This document shows positions 36,101-43,658 of a stretch of 64,000 nucleotides of DNA, one piece after another. How positions within the stretch are numbered: the stretch's first letter is position 1; the number at the start of each line of letters is the position of its first letter. The stretch lies in the NCBI GenBank assembly GCA_037442205.1, contig JBBIQS010000044.1:3616-67615 (forward strand), given 5' to 3'. Source of the DNA: JBBIQS01 sp037442205 (GTDB lineage: Bacteria; Myxococcota; Myxococcia; Myxococcales; UBA5297). The translations under genes and the position numbers were made by a program. The notes beneath the pieces were generated by a model. The model had not been told where the DNA came from. It ran no database searches and saw nothing but the letters and a program-made list of their open reading frames with translations.

Positions 36101-38754
36101 TGTACACCATCGCGCCCAACGACCCTGGGCCGATCGTCGACAGCAACCCGAGCTCGCCGACCTACGGGCAGCGGATCAGCGACCCCTGGTTCAACCCCGC
36201 CTATGGCCAGGAGGTGATCCGCGAGAACTGGGACTTCTACGCCGGCAAGACCACCTTCGTGGACACCATCGTGCTGCCGGTGGCGGGCTTCGTGGAGAAC
36301 CGCATCCCGCTCAATTGCGACTTCGTGGACCACACCCCGGAGATCGCCTGGGTCAACTTCAACGGGCGCGGGCCGCTGGTCCCGAGCGGCGGCGGCTACC
36401 AGATCACCATCCAGTCGGTCGGCCAGCTCCAGGTGCCCAACCCCGACTTCAACCCCAACCTGCCGGCTACCACCGCAGGCTGCAGCGCCAGCCCGCCGCC
36501 GGCGGGCAGCAACTGCTCGACCATCGTCCGCGACCACAGCTTCGGACCTGACGACGGCCACGGCCAGGTGACCGTTGGCGGGGTGGCGCTCACCAACCTC
36601 GCCTGGACCGCGACCACCATCCAGGCCACGGTGCCGGCGAACGTGGTCACCAGCGAGCTGGTGGTGAGCCGGACCAATCCCAACAACGCCGGCGCGCCGC
36701 TGACCAGCACCGTGGGAGTCACCCTCCACGTCGACCAGCCCTCGGTGCCGGTGGTGCAGGTCGCCCCGCCGCCGGCCAACTGCGATCCCTACACCGACGC
36801 CACCAAGTGCATGCGCATCCAGCCGGCGGTCGACTCCGCGCCCAACGGAGCCCTGATCCTGATTGGGCCCGGCAAGTACGAGGAGAACGTCATCCTCTAC
36901 AAGCCGGTGAAGCTGCAGGGCTGGGGCGCCGCCAGCACGATCCTCGACGGCACCGCGGCGCTGGGAAATCTCCCGATGAAGGAGGCCTGGCGGACCGCCT
37001 TCCAGACGCTGGTGGCCAACGGCGGCAGCTGCGGCACCACGCCCTGCATCGACATCCCGCCCGGCCAGGTCAACAACTCCGTCTTCGAGACCGGGGCCGG
37101 GATCATGGTCTCGGGCTGCGATCCTTCCCAGCACGGCGGCAGCTGCGCCAACCAATTCACCGCCGCCGCCGGCGCGCTCGTCGACGGGCTCACCATCACC
37201 GGCGCCAGCGAGTCGGGCGGCGGCATCTACGTCAACAGCTACGCCCCCAATCTCCAGGTCAGCAACAACGAGATCTACGGCAACCAGGGCAGCCTCTCAG
37301 GCGGGATCCGGCTGGGCACCTCGTCGCTGCTCAATGGCGCGGCCTACTCCAGCTCGCACAACGAGAGCGCGCGCATCCACCACAACCGCGTGGCGGTGAA
37401 CGGCAGCCTGCAGGCCGGCGGCGGCGGCATCTCGCTCTACAAGGGCTCGGACAACTACCAGGTGCAGGCCAACCTGGTGTGCGGCAACCTCTCCATCAAC
37501 TACGGCGGCGGGATTTCGCACTACGGCCTGAGCCCCAACGGCCTGATCGCCCACAACGTCGTGGTCTCCAACGAGTCGATCAACGAGGGCGGCGGGATCT
37601 TCGTCGGCGGCGAGCTGCCGCCCAACACCGCCGCCGCCGGCACTCTGAGCGAAGGCGCCGGCTCGGTGAACCTGATCGACAACCTGATCCAGGGGAACAA
37701 GGCCGGCGACGACGGCGGCGGCGTGCGCACCCTGATGTTCAACGGTCAGGACGTGGCCAACAGCCGCCGCGATCCGAGCAAGTGGTTCCGCCTCAACCTC
37801 TTCGACAACATCGTGGTCGACAACTCCAGCGCCGACCACGGCGGCGGGCTGTCGTTCGACGACACGGTGCTGGCCAACATCACGCACAACACCATCGCCC
37901 GCAACGACAGCACCGCCACCGGCTCAGGGGCTTTCGGCGGCCCGTGCGTGGAAGGCGCGCCTCCGGGCCAGATCTGCCCGCCCCCGGGCGAAGCCATCGG
38001 CGGCCTGGCCAACTCCATTCCTCGAGTCGGCGGCATCGCCTCCTACGCCCACAGCACCGGGCTGGCCGCCGCTCTGGCAGGCGCCAACATCCCGCCCACG
38101 CTCAAGGTCTTCACCCACCCGCTGCTGCTGAACAACATCATCTGGCAGAACCGCTCCTTCTACTGGGACGCCGCCTACTGCAACGGCTTCGGCGGCCTGC
38201 GGCCCGACGTGCAGGGGCTGTGCGGCCCGGCCGAGCCCCCGGTCTTCTGGGACCTGGCGGTCTACGGCGCCGCACCGACCACGCGGATGATCGTCCAGAA
38301 CGGCGTCCTCACCCCCGACGCCACCAACCGCGCCAATTACTCCGGCTTCGGAAACGTCTTCGCCGACCCGCTGTTCGTGCGGCCCTACTTCGACCTCTAC
38401 CAGGCCTCTTCCAAGGGCGCGGCCTTCGGCAACTACGTCACCGCCACCTTCGTCCCCAACGGCCTGATGTCGGCGGCGGATCTGCTCTACGGCGACTACC
38501 ACCTCAAGGCCGGCTCGCCGGCCATCGGGCGCGGCGCCACCCGCACCCCGCGCAACGCCATCTCCTTCTCTGCGCTGCTGAGCGGCAACCCCTTCCTGAA
38601 CGCGCTCCAGCAGCTGCAGGCCGCCAACCTCCCGCTCTCCACCCGCTGGCCGGAGCTGTCGCGGGACTACGACAACCAGCGCCGGCCCACCGGCACCCGC
38701 GTCGACATCGGCGCCGACCAGTACTACCCGGCCGAGGTCTGGTTCCCCTGGTGA
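33148..38754 (+). CDS. Giant exported protein: SdrD-like domains, TIG-like domain and C-terminal beta-helix
   Basis: 1,868 residues with a signal peptide (…SSTARA, about 31). The first ~480 residues are unassigned beta-rich sequence. A SdrD_B-like module (G-S-V-F-F-D-A-N-A-N, D-A-N-G-D-Y-S-F) spans ~490-575 and a related one ~625-830 with paired cysteines. About 1080-1195 resembles an IPT/TIG sandwich. From ~1215 (R-I-Q-P-A-V-D-S-A-P-N-G…G-P-G-K-Y) to the end is a right-handed beta-helix with repeated N-N-x-I and G-G-G-I turns. There is no C-terminal sorting signal. It heads seven co-directional genes for exported proteins and is probably a surface scaffold for the cupredoxin proteins; this role is inferred from position only. 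Confidence 0.85.
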   Translation: MRPRCHLHGLEALIAAPLLLAALASSTARAFTVEVKTEGPNGTLVPIQAGFRYLIEEDNSFHATPGVATPSAPWPDPSNTLAVNIHKSHAPVVCTGDTQTLSAGPLRWASSVDTATNPDCKIDPARRYMVTVLPWHVDPLFYPAKQPNGPWFANQSGYTLSGRNVAPGQQVVEVVVHAFPVPTSQITVLVFMDSQPINGAYDQPAEQGLGGFNLLLTDIVGKMMQDAWGNPVGTSYQVLRETPPGCTGPAGYCKPLKGPGGAYRFVTDPLTGLPVIDYTGNGTLTTCPTGDPAYDAANCTDLDTGAPLTPGEAVIRFLAPNKYTIEPIPPAKDPDWLLTATLEGTRGNDAWVRAAEPRFNITLGQLNYLVFYGFVKKMPMTLPSRTGARGTLKGQVVFAHDMHPPLSPGLAVGAPVPNCYVGLNNLSGADEQVFTAPCNADSTFSIANIPPGLYQLVTWDQDIDAIIDFRNVTIPPAGGVVDLGQVAVYRWFGSLRGSVFFDANANALREPSEQGIANMRVNARFTDGSLYASQLTDANGDYSFAQFFPWWRWVSVETDTSRFRSTGATSVADDGGPVPPGPWAKWGINPQLQPGGLPYRTQASTPGAEVRSQAMLLFSDMTNVIDWGKGNYAPNANGGIRGFVSYATSRTQEDPEKGRWQSWEPGVPRVQVNLYNAVADANGKWVPATCSGGSCTACSAACAPINSTFTDSWDDNNPSGCVGQPGTPWAAPQAVNGIPIRSCAETFQTWDQVRPGVFDGAYSFDSYCQGAVTASYPNVSCAGTVVPTLPPGNYIVQVIPPTGYKVLKWGERNIEFGEPNAAFQMYPARCVGPDYPVPQFHQLFPDWQIPTPYPAPNSWYCGGTVDAFGYCNPASAGPMAPSCSMKLTDVAQDKNSVVDFRIFTDVPKSSRIWGWVSDDLHLESNPKSPNASSNFAPSWLPVAIKDWKGTEVARFYTDQWGKFDGLIPSTYTIYTPNPLGMSAGLYTIAPNDPGPIVDSNPSSPTYGQRISDPWFNPAYGQEVIRENWDFYAGKTTFVDTIVLPVAGFVENRIPLNCDFVDHTPEIAWVNFNGRGPLVPSGGGYQITIQSVGQLQVPNPDFNPNLPATTAGCSASPPPAGSNCSTIVRDHSFGPDDGHGQVTVGGVALTNLAWTATTIQATVPANVVTSELVVSRTNPNNAGAPLTSTVGVTLHVDQPSVPVVQVAPPPANCDPYTDATKCMRIQPAVDSAPNGALILIGPGKYEENVILYKPVKLQGWGAASTILDGTAALGNLPMKEAWRTAFQTLVANGGSCGTTPCIDIPPGQVNNSVFETGAGIMVSGCDPSQHGGSCANQFTAAAGALVDGLTITGASESGGGIYVNSYAPNLQVSNNEIYGNQGSLSGGIRLGTSSLLNGAAYSSSHNESARIHHNRVAVNGSLQAGGGGISLYKGSDNYQVQANLVCGNLSINYGGGISHYGLSPNGLIAHNVVVSNESINEGGGIFVGGELPPNTAAAGTLSEGAGSVNLIDNLIQGNKAGDDGGGVRTLMFNGQDVANSRRDPSKWFRLNLFDNIVVDNSSADHGGGLSFDDTVLANITHNTIARNDSTATGSGAFGGPCVEGAPPGQICPPPGEAIGGLANSIPRVGGIASYAHSTGLAAALAGANIPPTLKVFTHPLLLNNIIWQNRSFYWDAAYCNGFGGLRPDVQGLCGPAEPPVFWDLAVYGAAPTTRMIVQNGVLTPDATNRANYSGFGNVFADPLFVRPYFDLYQASSKGAAFGNYVTATFVPNGLMSAADLLYGDYHLKAGSPAIGRGATRTPRNAISFSALLSGNPFLNALQQLQAANLPLSTRWPELSRDYDNQRRPTGTRVDIGADQYYPAEVWFPW

Positions 38755-38792
38755 GCCGCGCGGTCGAGCCCTAGCGATATTGGAGGAAGAAC

Positions 38793-40148
38793 ATGAGAGC
38801 GATCAGGCTTTCCGCCTGCCGTGCAGTGCTGACCGTGGCGATGCTGTCGACGTCCTTGCCGGCCGCCGCGGAGGTCAACATCCAGTGCCCATGCCTGCTG
38901 TCGGACCCGGTCACCGGCAAGGCCGACCCGGCGCGACTCGACCCTGCCAAGGGCGCCCACTTCGTCGGCGCCACCGGGAACATCGAGTGCAGCTACCGCG
39001 ACGCCGGCGGGCCGCACCAGGTGGCCTGCAAGGCGCTCAGCGCCGGCGACGGCCACGTGCAGATGGGCGACGGCAGCGACATCTACGTCTTTGGCTTCCG
39101 CCAGGTCACCGGGGTGCCGACCGACCAGGTGCTGAACATGGCCAGCGACCCGGCTGCGCCGGGCGGAATGCGCGGGGCCCAGACCAGCGCCCCGACCATC
39201 AACGTCCAGGCCGGGCAGGAGCTCTACCTCAGCCTGACCAACGTCGGGATGGTGGAGCGGCCTGACCTGTTCGACCCGCACACCGTGCACTACCACGGCT
39301 TCCCCAACGCCTCGTCGATCTTCGACGGCGAGCCGATGGCCTCGATCGCCGTGAACATGGGCGAGACGCTCACCTACTACTACGCCAATGTCGAGCCGGG
39401 CACGTACATGTACCACTGCCACGTGGAGGCGGCGGAGCACCTGCAGATGGGGATGCTCGGCAACCTCTACGTGCGGCCGCAGCAAGACGGGACACCGCAG
39501 ACCTTCGGCGGCAAGCGCTACTCGACCTTCGCCTACAACGACTGCCCGACCCCAGGCCCGATGTGTGGGTCCACCGGCTACGACGTTTCGTATCCGATCC
39601 AGATCACCGCCTTCGACCCCGACTTCCACCACGCCGACAACTCGTACAACGACCTCGACTTCGCCGGGATGACCGACACCTACGTGCTGCTCAACGGGCG
39701 CGGCTACCCCGACACCGTCAACCCCTGCGGCGCCTCGGCATTTCCCGCGCCCACCGCCGGCTACCCGGCCTGCACCGCGCCGATCCTCAACTCGCTAGGA
39801 ATCCGCTCGCAGGAGACCAGCGCGCTGATCACTGCCACCCGCGGACAGAAGGTTCTGCTTCGGATCTCGAGCCTGGCGACGGTGGACTTCTACACCCTGA
39901 CGCTGCTGGGACTGCCGATGCAGGTCGTGGGACAGGGGGCGCGCCAGCTCAAGGGGCCCACCGGGCTGACCTACTACTACGACACCCACTCGCTGACCCT
40001 CGGCGGCGGAGAGGCCAACGACGTCCTGATCGACACCTCCAACGCCGCGCCAGGGACCTATTTCCTCTACGCCAGCAACCTCAACTACCTGAGCAACGAC
40101 TCGCAGGATTTCGGCGGCGTCATGACCGAGATCGTCGTCGCGCCCTAA
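38793..40148 (+). CDS. Two-domain multicopper-oxidase-like protein with copper ligands only in domain 1 (cupredoxin A)
   Basis: 451 residues; signal peptide …LPAAAE. Domain 1 has H166-Y-H168-G, a trinuclear-site motif, and H208-C209-H210 followed by H216 and M221, giving both further trinuclear His and a complete type 1 (blue) site of the H-C-H-V-E-A-x-E-H-x-Q-M-G-M form. Domain 2 keeps the fold (V-L-L-N-G-R-G-Y near 295) but has lost every copper ligand: 'DFYTLTLLGLPMQV' stands where H-x-x-H-x-H should be, and 'TYFLYASNLNYLSN' where H-C-H should be. Alone it cannot build a full trinuclear centre. It starts 38 bases after the giant gene and 33 before cupredoxin B. Confidence 0.85.
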   Translation: MRAIRLSACRAVLTVAMLSTSLPAAAEVNIQCPCLLSDPVTGKADPARLDPAKGAHFVGATGNIECSYRDAGGPHQVACKALSAGDGHVQMGDGSDIYVFGFRQVTGVPTDQVLNMASDPAAPGGMRGAQTSAPTINVQAGQELYLSLTNVGMVERPDLFDPHTVHYHGFPNASSIFDGEPMASIAVNMGETLTYYYANVEPGTYMYHCHVEAAEHLQMGMLGNLYVRPQQDGTPQTFGGKRYSTFAYNDCPTPGPMCGSTGYDVSYPIQITAFDPDFHHADNSYNDLDFAGMTDTYVLLNGRGYPDTVNPCGASAFPAPTAGYPACTAPILNSLGIRSQETSALITATRGQKVLLRISSLATVDFYTLTLLGLPMQVVGQGARQLKGPTGLTYYYDTHSLTLGGGEANDVLIDTSNAAPGTYFLYASNLNYLSNDSQDFGGVMTEIVVAP

Positions 40149-40181
40149 GACGTCCCTCCCTTCTCGAGATCAGGAGCGTCC

Positions 40182-41648
40182 ATGAGACCGAAGCTCGAAG
40201 GCAGCTGGCCCGCCGCGGGCCTGATCGCAGCGCTGATGCTCGCGGCGACGAGCGCCCAAGCCACCATCGCAAGCGACCCGGGGACCCTCCAGGGAACGAC
40301 GAGGACCTTCCACCTCACCGCCACCGACGGCCGGATCTCCATGGGCGACGGCGAGACCGCCTACGTGTGGGGATATGCCTCGCAGTCCGCCACCCCGGGC
40401 TGTCCGACCGGCGGCTGCCTGCAGTACCCCGGGCCCACCCTCGACGTCGTCCAGGGCGAGCGAGTCGTGGTCACGTTGACCAACCGCATCCCGACCCTGC
40501 CCGGCAACGCCCCGGCCAACACCTCGCTTCTCTTCCCCGGGCAGAGCGCGACCGCCGCCGCGGGCGCCGGGGTCCAGGGCGCACTGGCCGTGGAGGCGCG
40601 CCCCGGCGAGACCGTCAGCTATTCCTTCGTGGCCTCGCAGCCGGGGACCTACGGCTACTACAGCGGAACGAGGCCCGAGCTGCAGGTGGAGATGGGGCTG
40701 GTGGGAGCGCTGATCGTCCGTCCCAACACCATCGGCCAGGCCGCCTGCCCGACGGTGGCCAACCCGTCGGCGCCCGCCAACGGCTACGCCTACTGCGCCA
40801 GGAACGCCTACTACGATCGCGAATACCTCTTCCTCTTCAGCGAGATGGACCCGGTGTTCCACCGGCTGGTGGAGTTCGGGCAGATGGCGCAGGTGGACGA
40901 CACGCTGCGCCACGCGACCGCCTGGTTCATCAACGGGCGCAACTTCCCCGACACCATGGCCCCGGACTTCGCCGCCTGGCTCCCCAGCCAGCCGTACGGC
41001 GCGATGCCGATGATGCATCCGCTCGAGAGCGTGCTGATGCGGATGGTGGGCGGCGGCCGCGACCTCCATCCCTTTCACACCCACGGACAAAACCACCTGG
41101 TGATCGCCCGCGACGGACGGCTGCTGCAGAGCTCGCCGGCCGCGGGCTTGGCCGACCTGCCGATCTCCGACTACACCACCACCGCGGTGCCCGGCCAGAC
41201 GGTGGACGCGATCTGGGGTCCGTGGACCGGCCAGCAGCTGGGCTGGGACGTGTACGGCTCTCCCGGCTCCCATGCCTGCAGCACCACCTGCGCCGCGCCT
41301 CCGTGCCGACTCACCAACCTGCTGACCTTCCTCGGGCAGACCGGGTTCGACCCGACGACCGGGGAGTGGTGCGCCGACCACGGCAGGCCGATCCCGGTGG
41401 TTCTGCCCGCTCCAAGCAAGCTCACCTTCGGCCAGATGTACGGCGGCAGCCCGTATCTCGGCATCGGCGGCGAGATTCCACCGATCGACCCCAACACCGG
41501 CTCCTATCACTCGAACCAGAACCCGTTCTCCGGGCTCTCGTTCATGTGGCACTCGCACTCCGAGCGGGAGCTGACCACCAACAACATCTTCATCGGCGGG
41601 CTGGCGACGATGTCGCTGGTGCTGCCCTACTCCGTCCCGATTCCGTAG
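40182..41648 (+). CDS. Two-domain multicopper-oxidase-like protein with copper ligands only in domain 2 (cupredoxin B)
   Basis: 488 residues; signal peptide …SAQA. Domain 1 keeps family phrases (S-M-G-D-G-x6-W-G-Y-A; Y-P-G-P-T-L) but lacks ligands: 'NTSLLFPGQS' replaces H-x-H-G and 'YGYYSGTRPELQ' replaces H-x-H. Domain 2 has H296-P-F-H299-T-H301-G-Q-N-H and W-H457-S-H459, the second half of a trinuclear site. The type 1 Cys is Ser458 and the following His/Met are missing, so there is no blue copper. Its pattern is the mirror image of cupredoxin A next door. Confidence 0.85.
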   Translation: MRPKLEGSWPAAGLIAALMLAATSAQATIASDPGTLQGTTRTFHLTATDGRISMGDGETAYVWGYASQSATPGCPTGGCLQYPGPTLDVVQGERVVVTLTNRIPTLPGNAPANTSLLFPGQSATAAAGAGVQGALAVEARPGETVSYSFVASQPGTYGYYSGTRPELQVEMGLVGALIVRPNTIGQAACPTVANPSAPANGYAYCARNAYYDREYLFLFSEMDPVFHRLVEFGQMAQVDDTLRHATAWFINGRNFPDTMAPDFAAWLPSQPYGAMPMMHPLESVLMRMVGGGRDLHPFHTHGQNHLVIARDGRLLQSSPAAGLADLPISDYTTTAVPGQTVDAIWGPWTGQQLGWDVYGSPGSHACSTTCAAPPCRLTNLLTFLGQTGFDPTTGEWCADHGRPIPVVLPAPSKLTFGQMYGGSPYLGIGGEIPPIDPNTGSYHSNQNPFSGLSFMWHSHSERELTTNNIFIGGLATMSLVLPYSVPIP

Positions 41649-41661
41649 GCCCGAGGGGAAC

Positions 41662-43194
41662 ATGAAGATCCAGCTTCGCCATCTCCTGCCAGCGCTCTGT
41701 CTCCTCGCCGCCGCCGACGCCCGGGCCGCGACCTGGAGCTACTACCTGCGGGCCGGGACCGCCGAAATCCCCACCGGCCAGTACAACGGCTTCCCGGCGC
41801 TCAACCCGGTGCCGAACGAGAACGTCCTGCTCTGGGGCTACGCGCAGTGCACCGACGCCACCTTCTCCACTTGCGGCCCGGTGCAGGTCCCTGGCCCAGT
41901 GCTGGTCGCCTCCGAAGGGGACACGCTCGACGTCTCTCTGCAGAACGGCCTGGCGGCGCCGGCAGCATTGCCGTCGATGATCTCCGAGCCGACTTCGCTG
42001 ATCATTCCCGGGCAGCCGGCGAACCTCACTCCGGTTTGGGTGAGCGTCACCGCCACCGGCGGCGTCAGCGGGGTTGCCTCCACCGGCCAGCGAGCGGGAG
42101 GGGACGGAGCCTCGCGGGTGCGCTCGTTCACCGCCGAGACCGCGATCGGCGCCGTGACCCACTACACCTTTAGCGGGCTCAGGCCGGGCACCTACCTCTA
42201 CCAGAGCGGCACTCATCCCGCGGTTCAGCTGCAGATGGGACTCTACGGAGCGCTGAAGGTCTATCCGGCGGCGACTCCAGCGGTCCCCGGCGCCGCTTTG
42301 CCGGCCAGAGGCCAGGCCTATGGTGATCCGTCCACCGCCTTCGACTCCGACGTGACGCTGGTCTTTAGCGAGATCGACCCGGAGCTCCACTACTCGATCG
42401 CCTCCGGGCGCTACGGCACCGCGCCGCCCGCTCTTCCGGCGCCGACGCTGCCTGGCCAACGAACGAGCACGGTGAGCTACAGGCCGAAGTTCTTCCTCAT
42501 CAATGGGCAGCCCAGCCCGACGCTGCAGCCGATCGCCAAGGCAGGCCAGGTGGGGAAGACCACGCTGCTGCGGCTGCTGAATGCCGGGCTCAAGGAGAAG
42601 ACCCCGACCCTGGTCAACCAGTACCTGAGCGTGATCGCCGAGGACGGCAGCCCCTACAGCTACGTCAGCCAGGGCACTGCCTTCCCCGCCCCGCGACAGC
42701 AGTACGGAGTGCTGCTGCCGGCGGGGAAGACGCTGGACGCGCTGCTGGCGCCGGCGACTTCCGGCAACCTGGCGGTGTTCGACCGCAGCCTCAACCTGAC
42801 CAATGCCGCGCTTCCAGGAGGCGGCCAGCTCGCCTACCTGGCCATCGCAGACGCCCCGCTCGCGCCCGCCAGCGCAGCTGGAGTCTCGGTCGGAGGCGGG
42901 AAGGGGGCGTTCCTCAAACCCGGTGCCATCCTGCCGCTCACCTGGCGGTTCAGCCGCAAGCCTCTTGTCGATCCGGGCCCGGTGAGAATCGAGCTGCTCC
43001 GCGGAGGGCGCGTGGTCAAGACCCTGGCGCGGGCCGTCCCGGCCGATCGCGGCGTCTTCCATTGGTTCGTGCCTAGGAGTCTGCCGCCGGCCAGCGACTA
43101 CACCGTCCGGATCTCGGGCAAGGACTTGGCTCTCACCAGCGGCCCGCTCCGCCTGGCGCGGCCGGCTCCGCGCCCATTCTCGGTGCCGTTCTAG
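41662..43194 (+). CDS. Copper-ligand-free cupredoxin-like protein with C-terminal Kre9/Knh1-like domain (cupredoxin C)
   Basis: 510 residues; signal peptide …ADARAA. It is homologous to A and B (N-E-N-V-L-L-W-G-Y-A near 54; P-G-P-V-L-V near 78; L-Q-M-G-L-Y-G-A-L near 192), but every copper-binding motif has been replaced in both domains. The C-terminal ~90 residues (from 'GAFLKPGAILPLTWRF') resemble the Ser/Thr-rich Kre9/Knh1 beta domain found in surface proteins. It may hold A and B together or attach them to the giant protein; no enzyme activity is expected. 13 bases after cupredoxin B. Confidence 0.8.
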   Translation: MKIQLRHLLPALCLLAAADARAATWSYYLRAGTAEIPTGQYNGFPALNPVPNENVLLWGYAQCTDATFSTCGPVQVPGPVLVASEGDTLDVSLQNGLAAPAALPSMISEPTSLIIPGQPANLTPVWVSVTATGGVSGVASTGQRAGGDGASRVRSFTAETAIGAVTHYTFSGLRPGTYLYQSGTHPAVQLQMGLYGALKVYPAATPAVPGAALPARGQAYGDPSTAFDSDVTLVFSEIDPELHYSIASGRYGTAPPALPAPTLPGQRTSTVSYRPKFFLINGQPSPTLQPIAKAGQVGKTTLLRLLNAGLKEKTPTLVNQYLSVIAEDGSPYSYVSQGTAFPAPRQQYGVLLPAGKTLDALLAPATSGNLAVFDRSLNLTNAALPGGGQLAYLAIADAPLAPASAAGVSVGGGKGAFLKPGAILPLTWRFSRKPLVDPGPVRIELLRGGRVVKTLARAVPADRGVFHWFVPRSLPPASDYTVRISGKDLALTSGPLRLARPAPRPFSVPF

Positions 43195-43228
43195 ACGTTG
43201 TCTGACTCGCGTTCCGAGGCGAACTCCC

Positions 43229-43642
43229 ATGAAGCCAATCCCCGCGGTCCTCCTCTTGCTGCTCTCCGGCTCCCTTCTCGCCGGCTGCGCCAGGCGGACG
43301 AGCGAGGCAGAGATGGAAGCGCGCTTTGGCATCCAGTTGCTCGGGGTGCGGCTGAATGCCCAGAGCTACCTGGTTGACGTGCGCTACCGGGTGACCGACG
43401 CGAAGAAGGCGGCGCCCCTGCTGGCAACCAGCGCCAAGCCGCGTCTGATGGACGAGACGTCCGGCGACAGCCTGTACGTGCCGAATTTCCCCAAGCTCGG
43501 CACGCTGCGCGCCAAGGGGAACGCTGAGGCAGGGCGCAGCTACTTCATCCTCTTCGGAAATCCGCGGGGCCTGGTGAAGAGCGGCGGCAAGGTGACCCTG
43601 GCCATCGGCGACCTCAAGCTCAGCCACCTCACCGTCGAGTGA
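43229..43642 (+). CDS. Small lipoprotein
   Basis: 137 residues; lipobox …GSLLAGC near 22, GAGG ribosome site. The mature part is one compact beta-rich domain (V-D-V-R-Y-R-V…Y-F-I-L-F-G-N-P) with no charged metal motif. No family recognised with confidence. It sits between cupredoxin C and the subtilase with gaps of 34 and 16 bases, so it belongs to the same transcript. Confidence 0.75.
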   Translation: MKPIPAVLLLLLSGSLLAGCARRTSEAEMEARFGIQLLGVRLNAQSYLVDVRYRVTDAKKAAPLLATSAKPRLMDETSGDSLYVPNFPKLGTLRAKGNAEAGRSYFILFGNPRGLVKSGGKVTLAIGDLKLSHLTVE

Positions 43643-43658
43643 CCGCGACGAGGATGTC

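Noticed and set aside
33064..37155. 1,363-codon open frame antisense to the giant gene
   Set aside because: Composition is Gly/Val/Arg/His repeats with no signal, domain or ribosome site; it is the usual high-GC antisense shadow of a gene rich in G/C third positions.
41662..43194. Calling cupredoxin C an active multicopper oxidase
   Set aside because: None of the four H-x-H motifs is present.
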